A stretch of DNA of 64,000 nucleotides from WHSW01 sp963851045 (GTDB lineage: Bacteria > Actinomycetota > Thermoleophilia > Solirubrobacterales > 70-9), in the NCBI GenBank assembly GCA_963851045.1, contig CAWKNC010000002.1, positions 248,001-312,000 on the forward strand. Direction: 5' to 3'. Under the pieces are notes generated by a model. The model made no database searches. It had not been told where the DNA came from and saw only the letters and a program-made list of their open reading frames with translations. Position 1 is the first letter of the stretch, and each line of letters begins with the position of its first letter. Both the position numbers and the translations under genes were made by a program. Positions 8,560 through 17,551 of the stretch are shown here, piece by piece.

Positions 8560-9702
8560 ATGAACGTCGGGGTCCCCAAAGAAACAGCTCAGTCCGAGCG
8601 CCGCGTGGCGCTGATCCCGGACGTGGTCGCGTCGCTCGCCGAGAAGAAGCTCGCCGCAGTCGTCGAGGCCGGTGCCGGGGATGACTCAGGCCATCCCGAC
8701 TCCGAGTACACCGAGGCCGGGGCTGAGATCGGCGACCCCTGGGGTGCGGAGATCGTCGTCCATGTCGCCGTGCCGACCAGTGACGAGATCGGCAGGCTCA
8801 AGCAGGGACAGGTTCTGATCGGCCACCTCGCGCCGCTGACCTCGGCTGAGACCAACAAGGCGCTTGCGTCGGCCGGTGTGACGAGCTTTGCGATGGAGGC
8901 GATTCCGCGGATCACCCGCGCTCAGGCGATGGACGCGCTGTCCTCCCAGGCCAACGTCGCCGGGTACGCGGCGACCCTTCTCGCCGCCCGTGAGGCTGGC
9001 CGCTTCTTCCCGATGATGACCACGGCGGCCGGCACGGTGAAGCCCGCCCGCGTGCTGGTGCTGGGCGCCGGCGTCGCCGGCCTGCAGGCGATCGCGACCG
9101 CGAAACGCCTTGGCGCCGTCGTCTCGGGATTCGACATCCGTCGTGCCGCGTGGGAGCAGATCAGGTCACTTGGCGGCCGGCCGCTCGAGCTCGACTTCAT
9201 TCCCGACGCCGAGGATGAGGGCGGGTACGCGCGCCCGCTCACCGACGAGGAGAACGAGCAGGTCCGCGAGGCGCTTGCCGAGAACTCCGCCAAGCAGGAC
9301 GTGATCATCACCACGGCTCAGATTCCGGGCCGCAAGGCGCCGATCCTTTTGACCGCACAGGCGGTCGCGAACATGGAGCCGGGGTCCGTGATCATCGATC
9401 TCGCCGGCGACTCGGGCGGCAACTGCGAGCTGACGAAGGCGAGGGAGACGGTGGTCACCGACAACGGCGTCAAGGTGATCTCGCCGGTCAACCTGCCGTC
9501 CGACATGGCCGCCCACGCCTCACAGCTCTACGCGAAGAACATCGAGAACCTCCTTGGGCTGCTCGTCGACGAGGAGGGCAATCTCACTTTGAACTTTGAA
9601 GACGAGGTCGTCGCCGGAGCCTGCATCACCCACGAGGGCTCGATCCGCAACGAGCGGGCCGCGGGCGCGCAGCCGGCCGGCGACTCCGGGGGCGAGGGCT
9701 GA
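8560..9702 (+). CDS. pntAA: NAD(P) transhydrogenase subunit alpha part 1
   Basis: NAD(H)-binding domain I of the proton-translocating transhydrogenase, 380 residues. The start VGVPKETAQSERRVALIP is the signature shared with alanine dehydrogenase, and VLVLGAGVAGLQAIATAKRLGA is the dinucleotide-binding fold. ATG 8560 is chosen because VGVPKE must be N-terminal; the frame extends upstream to a TTG at 8530 with no support. It heads a three-gene operon in which the alpha subunit is split, the arrangement usual in actinobacteria. The enzyme uses proton motive force to reduce NADP with NADH. Confidence 0.95.
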   Translation: MNVGVPKETAQSERRVALIPDVVASLAEKKLAAVVEAGAGDDSGHPDSEYTEAGAEIGDPWGAEIVVHVAVPTSDEIGRLKQGQVLIGHLAPLTSAETNKALASAGVTSFAMEAIPRITRAQAMDALSSQANVAGYAATLLAAREAGRFFPMMTTAAGTVKPARVLVLGAGVAGLQAIATAKRLGAVVSGFDIRRAAWEQIRSLGGRPLELDFIPDAEDEGGYARPLTDEENEQVREALAENSAKQDVIITTAQIPGRKAPILLTAQAVANMEPGSVIIDLAGDSGGNCELTKARETVVTDNGVKVISPVNLPSDMAAHASQLYAKNIENLLGLLVDEEGNLTLNFEDEVVAGACITHEGSIRNERAAGAQPAGDSGGEG

Positions 9703-10040
9703 TGGACCTCAGCACCGAGCTCGTCATCTTCGTTCTCGCCGCGTTCGTCGGCTTCGCGGTGATCTCGAAGGTCCCGACCACGCTCCACACCCCTCTGATG
9801 AGCCAGACCAACGCGATCCACGGGATCGTGATGCTCGGCGGGCTCATCGTCGCCGGTGTCGCCGACGGCGCGCTGGAGCTGGTCATCGGCTTCATCGCGA
9901 TCGCCTTCGGCGCGATCAACATCGTCGGCGGATTCATGGTGACCGACCGCATGCTCGGCATGTTCGTCCGGAAGCCCAAGAAAACTCCTGACACGTCCTC
10001 GGCTTCGCCTCCGGGCGGGTCAGGGTCGGAGGCAAGCTGA
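9702..10040 (+). CDS. pntAB: NAD(P) transhydrogenase subunit alpha part 2 (membrane)
   Basis: Small membrane subunit of 112 residues with three to four hydrophobic segments and the conserved TTLHTPLMSQTNAIHGI stretch, matching PntAB. It supplies part of the proton channel (domain II). The start overlaps the pntAA stop by one base (TGATG) and its own stop overlaps pntB in the same way, implying coupled translation. A Pro/Ser-rich tail follows the last membrane segment. Confidence 0.95.
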   Translation: MDLSTELVIFVLAAFVGFAVISKVPTTLHTPLMSQTNAIHGIVMLGGLIVAGVADGALELVIGFIAIAFGAINIVGGFMVTDRMLGMFVRKPKKTPDTSSASPPGGSGSEAS

Positions 10041-11443
10041 TGTCCCTGGCAGTGCTCGAGTCGGGCGGCAGCGCTTCGATCCTGCTCTACACGGCTTCGT
10101 TCTCGCTCTTCATCTACGGGTTGATGCAGGGCACGCACCCGACCACCGCGAAGAACGGCAACCTGATCGCCGCCGGCGGGATGGCGCTCGCCGTCATCAC
10201 CACGCTCCTGCTCGACGGGATGGGCAACTGGGGCGTGATCATCGGCGGGCTGGCGGTCGGTACGGCGGTGGGTGTGATCGCGTCGCTGCGCGTGCAGATG
10301 ACCGAGATGCCGCAGATGGTCGCGCTGTACAACGGTGTTGGCGGTGGGGCGGTCGCATTGATCGCGTGGTCGGAGTTCCGCCACGCCGGCATCGAGCCCC
10401 CGCTCGACGAGTTCATCCCGGTGCTGTTCGCCGCGGTGATCGGCTCGGTTTCGTTCTGGGGCTCGAACATCGCCTTTGCCAAGCTGCAGGACCTGATCCC
10501 TACGCGACCGATCGCGGTTCCCGGTCAGCAGGTCATCAACGCGCTGCTGCTGATCGGCCTCGTCGTTGCGTGCGTGATCCTCGCCACCTCGGACGACCCC
10601 TCTCAGGGCCTGTTCATTGCGGTGCTCGTCGGCGCGGCAATCCTCGGCAACCTCGTCGTTTTGCCGATCGGCGGCGCCGACATGCCGGTCGTGATCTCGT
10701 TGCTGAACGCGTTCACCGGCCTCTCGGCCGCGGCCGCAGGCTTCTCGCTCGACAACGTCGCGCTGATCGTCGCCGGCACGCTGGTCGGCTCCTCGGGAAC
10801 CCTGCTCACGCTCGAGATGGCGACGGCGATGAACCGCTCGGTCACAAACATCCTCTTCTCCGGATTCGGTGGTGCGCCCGCCGGCGGCGCGGCCGGCGGC
10901 GGCGAGGAACGACCGCACACGTCGATCGGCGCTCAGGATGCGGCAATCAAGCTCGCCTACGCCGACTCCGTCGTGATCGTCCCGGGCTACGGACTCGCCG
11001 TCGCTCAGGCCCAGCACGCGGTCAAGGAGATGGCCGACGAGCTCGAAAAGCGAGGCGTCGACGTCAATTACGCGATCCATCCCGTGGCGGGCCGGATGCC
11101 CGGGCACATGAACGTGCTCCTGGCCGAGGCCGACGTCCCCTACGAGAAGCTGCGCGAGATGGACGACATCAACCCCGAGATGCCGCGCACCGACGTCGCC
11201 GTCGTCATCGGCGCCAACGACGTCACCAACCCCGCTGCGAAGAACGATCCGGACTCGCCGATCGCCGGCATGCCGATCATCGAGGTCGCCGACGCGCGAC
11301 AGGTGATCGTGATCAAGCGCTCGCTCTCGCCGGGATTCGCCGGGATCGACAACGACCTCTTCTATCTCGAGAACACCTCGATGGTTTTCGCCGACGCCAA
11401 GGCTGCCGCGTCGGAGATCGCCGCCGAGATCGAAAACCTCTAG
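10040..11443 (+). CDS. pntB: NAD(P) transhydrogenase subunit beta
   Basis: Subunit of 467 residues. The N-terminal 260 residues are hydrophobic (remaining channel helices) and the C-terminal 180 form the NADP(H)-binding domain III, with VPGYGLAVAQAQHAV, HPVAGRMPGHMNVLLAEA and the GANDVTNPAA loop. A Gly/Ala-rich linker joins the two. With pntAA and pntAB it forms a complete membrane transhydrogenase that supplies NADPH. No terminator-like hairpin is obvious before the next gene. Confidence 0.95.
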   Translation: MSLAVLESGGSASILLYTASFSLFIYGLMQGTHPTTAKNGNLIAAGGMALAVITTLLLDGMGNWGVIIGGLAVGTAVGVIASLRVQMTEMPQMVALYNGVGGGAVALIAWSEFRHAGIEPPLDEFIPVLFAAVIGSVSFWGSNIAFAKLQDLIPTRPIAVPGQQVINALLLIGLVVACVILATSDDPSQGLFIAVLVGAAILGNLVVLPIGGADMPVVISLLNAFTGLSAAAAGFSLDNVALIVAGTLVGSSGTLLTLEMATAMNRSVTNILFSGFGGAPAGGAAGGGEERPHTSIGAQDAAIKLAYADSVVIVPGYGLAVAQAQHAVKEMADELEKRGVDVNYAIHPVAGRMPGHMNVLLAEADVPYEKLREMDDINPEMPRTDVAVVIGANDVTNPAAKNDPDSPIAGMPIIEVADARQVIVIKRSLSPGFAGIDNDLFYLENTSMVFADAKAAASEIAAEIENL

Positions 11444-11510
11444 CGGAAATCCCGGTCACGCGATAGGTTTCCCTCGTCGATGCGGCATGGTGCCGCACAG
11501 GAGGGTGAGA

Positions 11511-14500
11511 GTGAGCAGGAGGGTGCGCACTCGGACGGCGATGTCCACGCTGGCAGCCGTGGCAGCCGCCCTGACCTGCGCTGCGAACGCCAGCGCAACG
11601 ACGATCACGGTCACCGGAACGGGCGACGCGGTGGCGCTCGACGGCACTTGCACGCTTCGCGAGGCGATGAACGCCGCGATGTCGAACAGCCCGTCGGGGG
11701 ATTGCCCCGCGGGTCAAGCGGCGCCGACCCGCGACCTGATCAACTTTTCGATCGCGGGTGCGGGTCCCCACGTGTTGGCGCCCGCGAGTATCTACAGCGG
11801 CATCACGGACGCCGTGGAGATCGACGGCAGCGAGGGAGGGGCCGGGCCGAACATCGAGATCGACGGCTCTGCGCTGACGTTCCCGGCGATCTTCGTCGAA
11901 ACCACGGGGGCCGACAGCTTCGTCCACGATCTCGCCGTCTACGACGTCACCGGGGTCAATGGAGACGGACTGCGCTCGCGCGGTGACCGCGTCACGTTCC
12001 AGCGGGTGCTGTCCGGGATCGACATCGCGGGTACGGGGCACGGCAACGGAGGCGACGGGTTTGAGATCTCAGGCGACAACAACAGCGTTCTCGACAGCGT
12101 CAGCTCCGATAACGCCGGCAGCGGCATCCGGATAACCCCGGACGCTTTCGCCACCACGGGCGGGGCCAACACGACGATCGCGGGCAACCGGGTCGGAACG
12201 ACGATCGGCGGCACGAGCGCGCTCGCCAACACCGGTGACGGGATCACCATCGCCCCGAACGCCAATGGGGACGCCAACGGCACGGTGATCGGCGGCACCG
12301 ACGACCCGACGCCCGGCGGGATCTGCGACGGCGACTGCAACCTGATCGCCGCCAACGGCGCCGACGGCATCGACGTCACTCCCACCGTTCCGCTTACCGG
12401 CTTCCAGGTCAGAGGGAACTTCGTCGGCACCGGGGTGGGCGGCGTCGCCGCCCTTGGCAATGCTGGCTCCGGCTTACACCTGAGCGGGCCGATAGATGCC
12501 GCGGTCGTGCGCGGGAACCTCATCGCGGGCAACGGCTCCAGCGTCAACGACAATGGGATCGAGATGTTCCCCGGCACCGGGACGGTCGGTGCTCCGACAA
12601 ACACCTCGATAGCGGCCAACCGGATCGGGGTCGACCGCCAGGGTGACGATCCGCTGCCGAACACGGGCAACGGCATCTACATCGCCGCAACGGTCCTCGC
12701 CAACATCGGCTCGATGACGGGCAACGTGATTGGCGGAACCGCAGACCCGACTCCCGGCGGCGTCTGCGATGGGGACTGCAACGTGATCGGGGGCAACGCC
12801 CGTGACGGGATCAGCATCTTTGGCGGCGTCGGTGGGCCAATCAGCGGTACGCAGGTACTCGGCAACCACATCGGCGTCGACGCGGCGGGCACCGGCGCCG
12901 TCGGCAACTCGCAGTGGGGCGTCACGTTCAGCGGCGTCTCCGGCACCGTGGTCGGCTCGCCCGCGGCACCGAACGTGATTTCCGGCAACACGCTCAGCGG
13001 CGTGCTCGTATCGCCCAACGCGCCGGGTGGAAACGTGATCCAGTCGAACCTGATCGGCACGACCGCGAACGGCACCGGCGCGCTCGGCAACCAAGACAGT
13101 GGCGTCGAGGTGTTCGCCGGCGGCTCGGGGACGACAGTCGGCGGCACGGGAGGCGGCGCAGGCAACACCATTGCCAACAACGGCGAGGCGGGGGTGAGCG
13201 TCAAGGGTCTTGGGAGCCCGACGGCTCGCATCCCGATCATCGCGAACTCGATCAGTGCCAACACCGGTCTCGGGATCGATCTGATGTCGGACGGGCTGAC
13301 GTTCGGCGTCACCCCCAACGATGGCGCCGGCGACGCTGACGATGGGGGCAACGGGCTGCAGAACTTCCCGGTATTGGAGACCGTCGCCGCCTACGGGTCA
13401 TCGACGCATGTGATCGGAAACCTCGACTCCACCGCGTCGACGAGCTACCGGATCGACCTCTATGCGAACTCCGCTCCGGATCCGTCCGGCAACGGCGAGG
13501 GAGCCGAGTCGCTTGGCAGCTTCCAGGTGACCACCGACGCGGCGGGGCACGCGGAGATCGCAACCGAGATCGCGGGAACGGGAGCGGCGGGCAAGTCGAT
13601 CACGGCCACCGCGACTGAGCTAGACGGCACCGGGACCCCGCTGCGAACCTCGGAGTTCGCGGCCAACATCGCTGAGGGCTGCGACATCAGCGGCACGGCG
13701 GCCGGCGAGACGCTGACCGGGACGGCGGCGGCCGAGGTGATCTGCGGGCTCGGGGGCAACGACACGATCATCGGAGGCGGCGGCAACGATGTGATCCTCG
13801 GCGGTGACGGCACCGATACGGCCAGCTACGCCGGGGCCGCGAGCGCCGTGACCGTCAACCTCCCGGCGGGAACCGCCACGGGCGGCGCCGGCACTGACCT
13901 CCTGCGCGAGATCGAGGGGGCCAGCGGCTCATCGTTCGGCGATCAGCTGATCGCCTTGGCCAGCGGGAGCACACTCTCCGGGCTCGGGGGCAGTGACACG
14001 CTCACCGGCGGGGCAGCTACAGACGCGCTCGACGGTGGCGACGGCAATGACCTTCTCACGGGGGCCGGCGCGGCCGATGTCCTGCTGGGCGGCGGCGGCG
14101 CCGACACGGCGCTGGGCGGAGACGGCAACGACGTCATGTCGGGAGGAGGCGGCAACGACGCGCTCGACGGCGGCAACGGTCTCGACGTTCTCAACGGCGA
14201 CGACGACGAGGACACGCTTGTTGGTGGTGCCGCCGGCGACCAGCTCAACGGCGGCGGTGGTGTCGACAACGTTGCAGGCTCCGACGGGGACGACACCGCC
14301 TCTGGGGGCGGTGGCAACGACGCTCTCGACGGCGGCGATGGCAACGACGCCCTCAACGGGGACGACGGCGACAACGCGCTCGCGGGAGGCGCGGGCAACG
14401 ACACACTCACGGCGGGTGACGGCACCGACACGCTCAGCGGCGGCGACGGCGACGACACGCTCAACGGCGGCAACGGGGCAAACTCATTCGACGGCGGACC

Positions 14501-14996
14501 CGGCGCCGACACCCTGACCGGCGGAGGTGGCGAGGACACCGGAACGGGCGGCGACGGAGACGACACGATCACCGGCGCCGATGGCGACGATGCGCTGGCG
14601 GGAGGCACCGGAAACGACTCGGTCGACGGAGGTGCCGGCAACGACACGCTCGAAGGCGAGGACGGCGACGACACGGTGCTGGGCCAGAGTGGTGACGACA
14701 CCGTGACCGGCGGTGGCGGCGACGACACGGTGAAGGCACACGGCGGCCGCGACAGCGCCGAGGGCGGCGGTGGCGACGACACCGTGAAGGCGGGAGGGGG
14801 CGACAAGGACGACGCGCGCGGGCAGGGTGGCAAGGACACGGTCAAGGGCGGCGGCGGCAAGAAGGACGACGTCCGCGGCGGCGGCGGCAAGGACAAGCTC
14901 GACGGCGGCGGCGGCAAGAAGGACTCCTGCGACGGCGGCGGCGGCAAAGACGACAAGCACGCCCCAGGTTGCGAAGAAAAGAAATCGATCCCATAA
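11511..14996 (+). CDS. giant secreted CSLREA/beta-helix protein with RTX-like repeats
   Basis: Exported protein of 1161 residues. GTG 11511 is chosen because AGGAGGG at 11499-11505 sits 5 nt upstream; an ATG at 11487 is in frame but has no ribosome site. After the signal peptide comes a CSLREA-like segment (GTCTLREAMNAAM), then about 450 residues of right-handed beta-helix repeats rich in GNRVGT and GDGI turns, then an adhesin-like stretch. From about residue 725 there are many GGxGxDxL repeats of the calcium-binding type. The last 80 residues change from Asp-rich to Lys-rich GGGGKKDD units and end with two cysteines. Probably an adhesin or matrix protein; function not established. Confidence 0.88.
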   Translation: MSRRVRTRTAMSTLAAVAAALTCAANASATTITVTGTGDAVALDGTCTLREAMNAAMSNSPSGDCPAGQAAPTRDLINFSIAGAGPHVLAPASIYSGITDAVEIDGSEGGAGPNIEIDGSALTFPAIFVETTGADSFVHDLAVYDVTGVNGDGLRSRGDRVTFQRVLSGIDIAGTGHGNGGDGFEISGDNNSVLDSVSSDNAGSGIRITPDAFATTGGANTTIAGNRVGTTIGGTSALANTGDGITIAPNANGDANGTVIGGTDDPTPGGICDGDCNLIAANGADGIDVTPTVPLTGFQVRGNFVGTGVGGVAALGNAGSGLHLSGPIDAAVVRGNLIAGNGSSVNDNGIEMFPGTGTVGAPTNTSIAANRIGVDRQGDDPLPNTGNGIYIAATVLANIGSMTGNVIGGTADPTPGGVCDGDCNVIGGNARDGISIFGGVGGPISGTQVLGNHIGVDAAGTGAVGNSQWGVTFSGVSGTVVGSPAAPNVISGNTLSGVLVSPNAPGGNVIQSNLIGTTANGTGALGNQDSGVEVFAGGSGTTVGGTGGGAGNTIANNGEAGVSVKGLGSPTARIPIIANSISANTGLGIDLMSDGLTFGVTPNDGAGDADDGGNGLQNFPVLETVAAYGSSTHVIGNLDSTASTSYRIDLYANSAPDPSGNGEGAESLGSFQVTTDAAGHAEIATEIAGTGAAGKSITATATELDGTGTPLRTSEFAANIAEGCDISGTAAGETLTGTAAAEVICGLGGNDTIIGGGGNDVILGGDGTDTASYAGAASAVTVNLPAGTATGGAGTDLLREIEGASGSSFGDQLIALASGSTLSGLGGSDTLTGGAATDALDGGDGNDLLTGAGAADVLLGGGGADTALGGDGNDVMSGGGGNDALDGGNGLDVLNGDDDEDTLVGGAAGDQLNGGGGVDNVAGSDGDDTASGGGGNDALDGGDGNDALNGDDGDNALAGGAGNDTLTAGDGTDTLSGGDGDDTLNGGNGANSFDGGPGADTLTGGGGEDTGTGGDGDDTITGADGDDALAGGTGNDSVDGGAGNDTLEGEDGDDTVLGQSGDDTVTGGGGDDTVKAHGGRDSAEGGGGDDTVKAGGGDKDDARGQGGKDTVKGGGGKKDDVRGGGGKDKLDGGGGKKDSCDGGGGKDDKHAPGCEEKKSIP
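13690..14950 (+). repeat. Gly/Asp nonapeptide repeat array
   Basis: The DNA encodes dozens of GGxGxDxL-type units (for example GGDGNDLLTGAG, GGGGADTALGG). The units are diverged rather than identical, so this is an old array. Its codon pattern opens long Ser/Pro-rich frames on the opposite strand that are not genes. Confidence 0.9.
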
Positions 14997-15039
14997 GCAA
15001 CCGGCTCCCCGACCCCTAAACGGCGCGAGTCGCTCCTAA

Positions 15040-15056
15040 CGTCGTCACCGACGACG
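15040..15056. terminator. possible terminator between convergent genes
   Basis: CGTCGTC (15040-15046) and GACGACG (15050-15056) form a tight hairpin with a 3-nt loop between the 11511 gene and the oppositely transcribed LapA-like gene. No T run. Confidence 0.4.
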
Positions 15057-15102
15057 CTAAACGCATCTCGCGCCTGTGGGGCGCGGCGATGTCACCGACG
15101 GG

Positions 15103-15390
15103 CTACTTGTTGTCGCGGTCGACGACGAGGTGAGAGTCGCGCTCTGCCTTGCGGCTGCGGCGAACGTGGGGGAGGGCCCAGCCGATCAGAGCGCCGAGAC
15201 TGCCGGCAATCAGCAGCGCGACGATCAGCGGTGTCTGGGTCTCGACGAAGAGGAAGTCGACCGTGACCTTCTGCGCATTCTGCGCCACCAAGATCAACAG
15301 CAGGAGCGCAGCGACAGCGAGCACGTAGACGCGAAAGCCTCGCCCCTCCTTCTTGGGCATTCCCTCCCAGTTTCGCTCCGGTGTGGCCAC
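15103..15390 (-). CDS. LapA-domain (DUF1049) membrane protein
   Basis: Small protein of 95 residues with two membrane segments: FRVYVLAVAALLLLILVAQN, then a short loop with VTVDFLFVETQTPLIVALL, then a basic tail (HVRRSRKAERDSHLV). This is the lipopolysaccharide assembly protein A domain pattern, which in Gram-positive bacteria has no assigned role. GTG 15390 is preferred because TACAGT lies 6 nt upstream; ATG 15360 is also possible and would remove ten residues. Confidence 0.8.
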   Translation of the reverse strand: MATPERNWEGMPKKEGRGFRVYVLAVAALLLLILVAQNAQKVTVDFLFVETQTPLIVALLIAGSLGALIGWALPHVRRSRKAERDSHLVVDRDNK

Positions 15391-15396
15391 GGCGCG

Positions 15397-15469
15397 ACTG
15401 TATCGGGTCGATGCCGTCACACAGCCGCCACCCAATGCGTGCCATGGCGCACATCGCGCCGCTTAGCGT
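15397..15469. promoter_or_regulatory. divergent leaderless-type promoters
   Basis: TACAGT (15397-15402, minus) lies 6 nt before GTG 15390, and TAGCGT (15464-15469, plus) lies 6 nt before GTG 15476. Neither start has a Shine-Dalgarno sequence. Confidence 0.5.
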
Positions 15470-15475
15470 CGGACC

Positions 15476-16303
15476 GTGTCCAGCGAGCGGGCCCAGAGCA
15501 CAGTCGAATGGATCGGCCTGGTGTTCGTGGTTTCCTCGGTGCTGGCCCTACTTGTCAGCCTCGCGGGCCTCGCGGGCTCGGCGATCGCGCTTGCCGCGAC
15601 GATCAAATCGAAGCTCGCCTGCGCGGTCTCTCTTGCCGACGACTGCGGCGGCGGGGAATCAGCCCTGGTTTCGGCGTACGGACCGGAGCTTGCGGCCGAG
15701 GTGGCGGAACGGACGCCGCGCCTCGTCTACGAGGAGGGCATGCGGGCGTTGCCGGTCGACTACCGAAGCTGTCGCGAGGACCCGTGCTCGATGGGTGCGG
15801 AGCGGGGTGAGGTACAGAGTTCGGACACCGGCGAGCCGGTGACGCTGTTCACACGGGTCATCGAGCGAGGCGGGTACCTCTACCTCCAGTACTGGGCCTA
15901 CTACCCAGGCTCCAACACACAGGTCTGGGGCGACCGCGGCCACCACGCGGACGACTGGGAATCCATGCAGCTTCGGGTCGGTCCCGCCGGGGCCGAGGCA
16001 CGAGCCAGCTCCCACCAGGGCTACAACTACGCAGGCGGCCCGGGCAACTGGCTCTCCGATGCCGGCGTCACCCACCGTTCGGAGGTCTGGGGCCCGAGCG
16101 AGGGCGCGTACTTCATCTCCGGTGGCAGCCACGCCGGCCACGCGAGCGACGATGTCGAGCCGTATCGGTGGACGCCCGGCGACGACGTCCGCTTGGTTCC
16201 GCTCGAACCGATCGCGACGACGGATCCCGACGTCGACTTCGCGATCACTCCGCCATGGCTCAAGCGGGTATGGAGCGATCCGGAGTACCGGGGGACGGAC
16301 TGA
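15476..16303 (+). CDS. TadE-like anchored protein with VPS62-like domain
   Basis: 275 residues. The N-terminus RAQSTVEWIGLV followed by a membrane helix (about 12-43) resembles the pilin-like leader of TadE/Flp-type proteins. The rest is extracytoplasmic, with YLYLQYWAYYPGSNT, HHADDWESMQLRV and SGGSHAGHAS, which resemble the VPS62/DUF946 fold. Two pairs of cysteines occur in the exported part. This domain fusion is unusual; function unknown. It is followed closely by the convergent DUF6941 gene. Confidence 0.75.
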   Translation: MSSERAQSTVEWIGLVFVVSSVLALLVSLAGLAGSAIALAATIKSKLACAVSLADDCGGGESALVSAYGPELAAEVAERTPRLVYEEGMRALPVDYRSCREDPCSMGAERGEVQSSDTGEPVTLFTRVIERGGYLYLQYWAYYPGSNTQVWGDRGHHADDWESMQLRVGPAGAEARASSHQGYNYAGGPGNWLSDAGVTHRSEVWGPSEGAYFISGGSHAGHASDDVEPYRWTPGDDVRLVPLEPIATTDPDVDFAITPPWLKRVWSDPEYRGTD

Positions 16304-16306
16304 CGC

Positions 16307-16735
16307 TCAGGCTGGCCCAGCCCCCCGCATCTCCGGCGTTACTTCGGCCACGTAGAAGCGGCTGCGTCCGAGCTCGCTTTCGCCGCCCCGGATGACGACG
16401 GCGTGGGGACCCGCGGAGTCGAACGTGGCATTCGCGTCGAAGGAGATCACGACCCGCTGGTCCTGACCAGCAACCGAACCGGGTGGGCGGCCGGTCTCGA
16501 TCTCGAACTGAAGCTCCTCGCCGAGGCGTTCGCCGTCGGGGCCCTGGATCTCGAGAGTCAGCGGGTGACGCTGGTTCGTCTCGTCCCAGGCGACGTCGAT
16601 TCCGAACGCGATCCCGAAGCGGTGTTCGACCGGCAGGCCGCCGAAGCGCAACATGTTCCAGCCGCCGCCCATCGCGTAGACCTTGCCGTTGAGGACCTCG
16701 CTGTGGTCCGTGAGGATGAGAAAGCCGATCTCCAT
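16307..16735 (-). CDS. DUF6941-like conserved protein
   Basis: 142 residues starting MEIGFLILTDHSEVLNGKVY, then GGGWNMLRFGG, a pattern of a small conserved actinobacterial family (DUF6941) with a beta-rich fold and no known role. ATG 16735 lies 2 nt after the TAG of the SDR gene, so it is the second gene of that operon. The frame extends far upstream but that portion is the shadow of the SDR gene. Confidence 0.75.
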   Translation of the reverse strand: MEIGFLILTDHSEVLNGKVYAMGGGWNMLRFGGLPVEHRFGIAFGIDVAWDETNQRHPLTLEIQGPDGERLGEELQFEIETGRPPGSVAGQDQRVVISFDANATFDSAGPHAVVIRGGESELGRSRFYVAEVTPEMRGAGPA

Positions 16736-16737
16736 GG

Positions 16738-17502
16738 CTATTTGGGCGGCATTCGCAGCGCTCCGTCGAGGCGGATTGTCTCGCCGTTGAGCATGGGGTT
16801 GGCGACTATCGCCGCGACCATGTCGGCGTACTCGGAAGGCTGGCCGAGGCGTGACGGGAACGGGATTCCGGCGCCGAGTGCCGCCCGCGCCTCCTCCGGA
16901 AGTGCCGCAAGTAGCGGCGTGTCGAAGAGGCCCGGCGCGATTGTGTTGACGCGAATGCCGCGACCGGCGAGATCGCGCGCGGCGGGCAGGGTGAGCCCGA
17001 CGATGCCGCCCTTCGAGGCCGCGTATGCGACCTGGCCGATCTGCCCGTCGAATGCGGCGATCGACGCGGTATTCACGCACGCGCCCCTCTCGCCATCCGA
17101 GTTGGGCTCGTTGTCGACCATCACCGCCGCCGCGAGGCGCAGAACGTTGAACGTGCCAATCAGGTTGACCTTGATCACGTTGGAGAAGATCTCGAGGTCG
17201 TGTGGCCCCTGTTTGGAGACCGTCCGCTGCGCCCATCCGATCCCCGCGCAACAGACCGAGATCCGCAGCGAGCCTCCCTCGGTTGCGGCCGTGACCGCCG
17301 CCTCGATCTGCTCGGCCTCCAAGACGTTGGCCTCGACGAACTTCGCCCGAGCGCCGAGCTCGCCGGCGAGTGCGTTGCCCTTCTCGGCGTTGAGGTCGGC
17401 GATCGTGACCGCCGCACCGTCCGCGTGCAGGCGCCGCGCGGTCGCTTCGCCGAGGCCGGAGGCCCCGCCCACCACGAGCGCGTTCACACCATCTATATCC
17501 AT
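16738..17502 (-). CDS. short-chain dehydrogenase/reductase (3-hydroxyacyl-CoA dehydrogenase type II-like)
   Basis: NAD(P)-dependent classical SDR of 254 residues. GGASGLGEA is the cofactor-binding glycine motif, NTASIAAF contains the catalytic Ser and YAASK the Tyr and Lys (about 157-161). The segments ENVIKVNLIGTFN-like and NTIAPGLFDTPLL match the HSD17B10-like group that oxidises 3-hydroxyacyl-CoA or similar. ATG 17502 is preferred to GTG 17511 because TAGGGT lies 7 nt upstream and the GTG would overlap that element. Substrate is inferred only from family. Confidence 0.85.
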   Translation of the reverse strand: MDIDGVNALVVGGASGLGEATARRLHADGAAVTIADLNAEKGNALAGELGARAKFVEANVLEAEQIEAAVTAATEGGSLRISVCCAGIGWAQRTVSKQGPHDLEIFSNVIKVNLIGTFNVLRLAAAVMVDNEPNSDGERGACVNTASIAAFDGQIGQVAYAASKGGIVGLTLPAARDLAGRGIRVNTIAPGLFDTPLLAALPEEARAALGAGIPFPSRLGQPSEYADMVAAIVANPMLNGETIRLDGALRMPPK

Positions 17503-17509
17503 GGCGGCC

Positions 17510-17527
17510 ACCCTACCCGGGTAGGCT
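17510..17527. promoter_or_regulatory. back-to-back -10 elements within a 14-bp palindrome
   Basis: CCTACCCGGGTAGG (17512-17525) is a perfect palindrome. It contains most of TAGGGT (minus, 17510-17515), 7 nt before ATG 17502, and of TAGGCT (plus, 17522-17527), upstream of egtB. The symmetry may simply be two facing -10 boxes or a regulator site over both. Confidence 0.5.
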
Positions 17528-17551
17528 CAGGCCATCGCACCGACCACCTCG

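Noticed and set aside
9626..11107. 493-residue minus-strand frame across pntAB and pntB
   Set aside because: Transhydrogenase subunits on the plus strand are unambiguous.
13690..14950. Possible CRISPR or satellite array
   Set aside because: The repeats are in-frame protein repeats of variable sequence with no constant repeat and spacer structure.
13943..14956. 337-residue Ser/Pro-rich minus-strand frame resembling a wall protein
   Set aside because: It is the reverse reading of the GGxGxDxL repeat DNA and has no credible start or signal peptide.
16403..17524. 373-residue plus-strand frame
   Set aside because: Antisense to the SDR and DUF6941 genes, whose motifs are intact.
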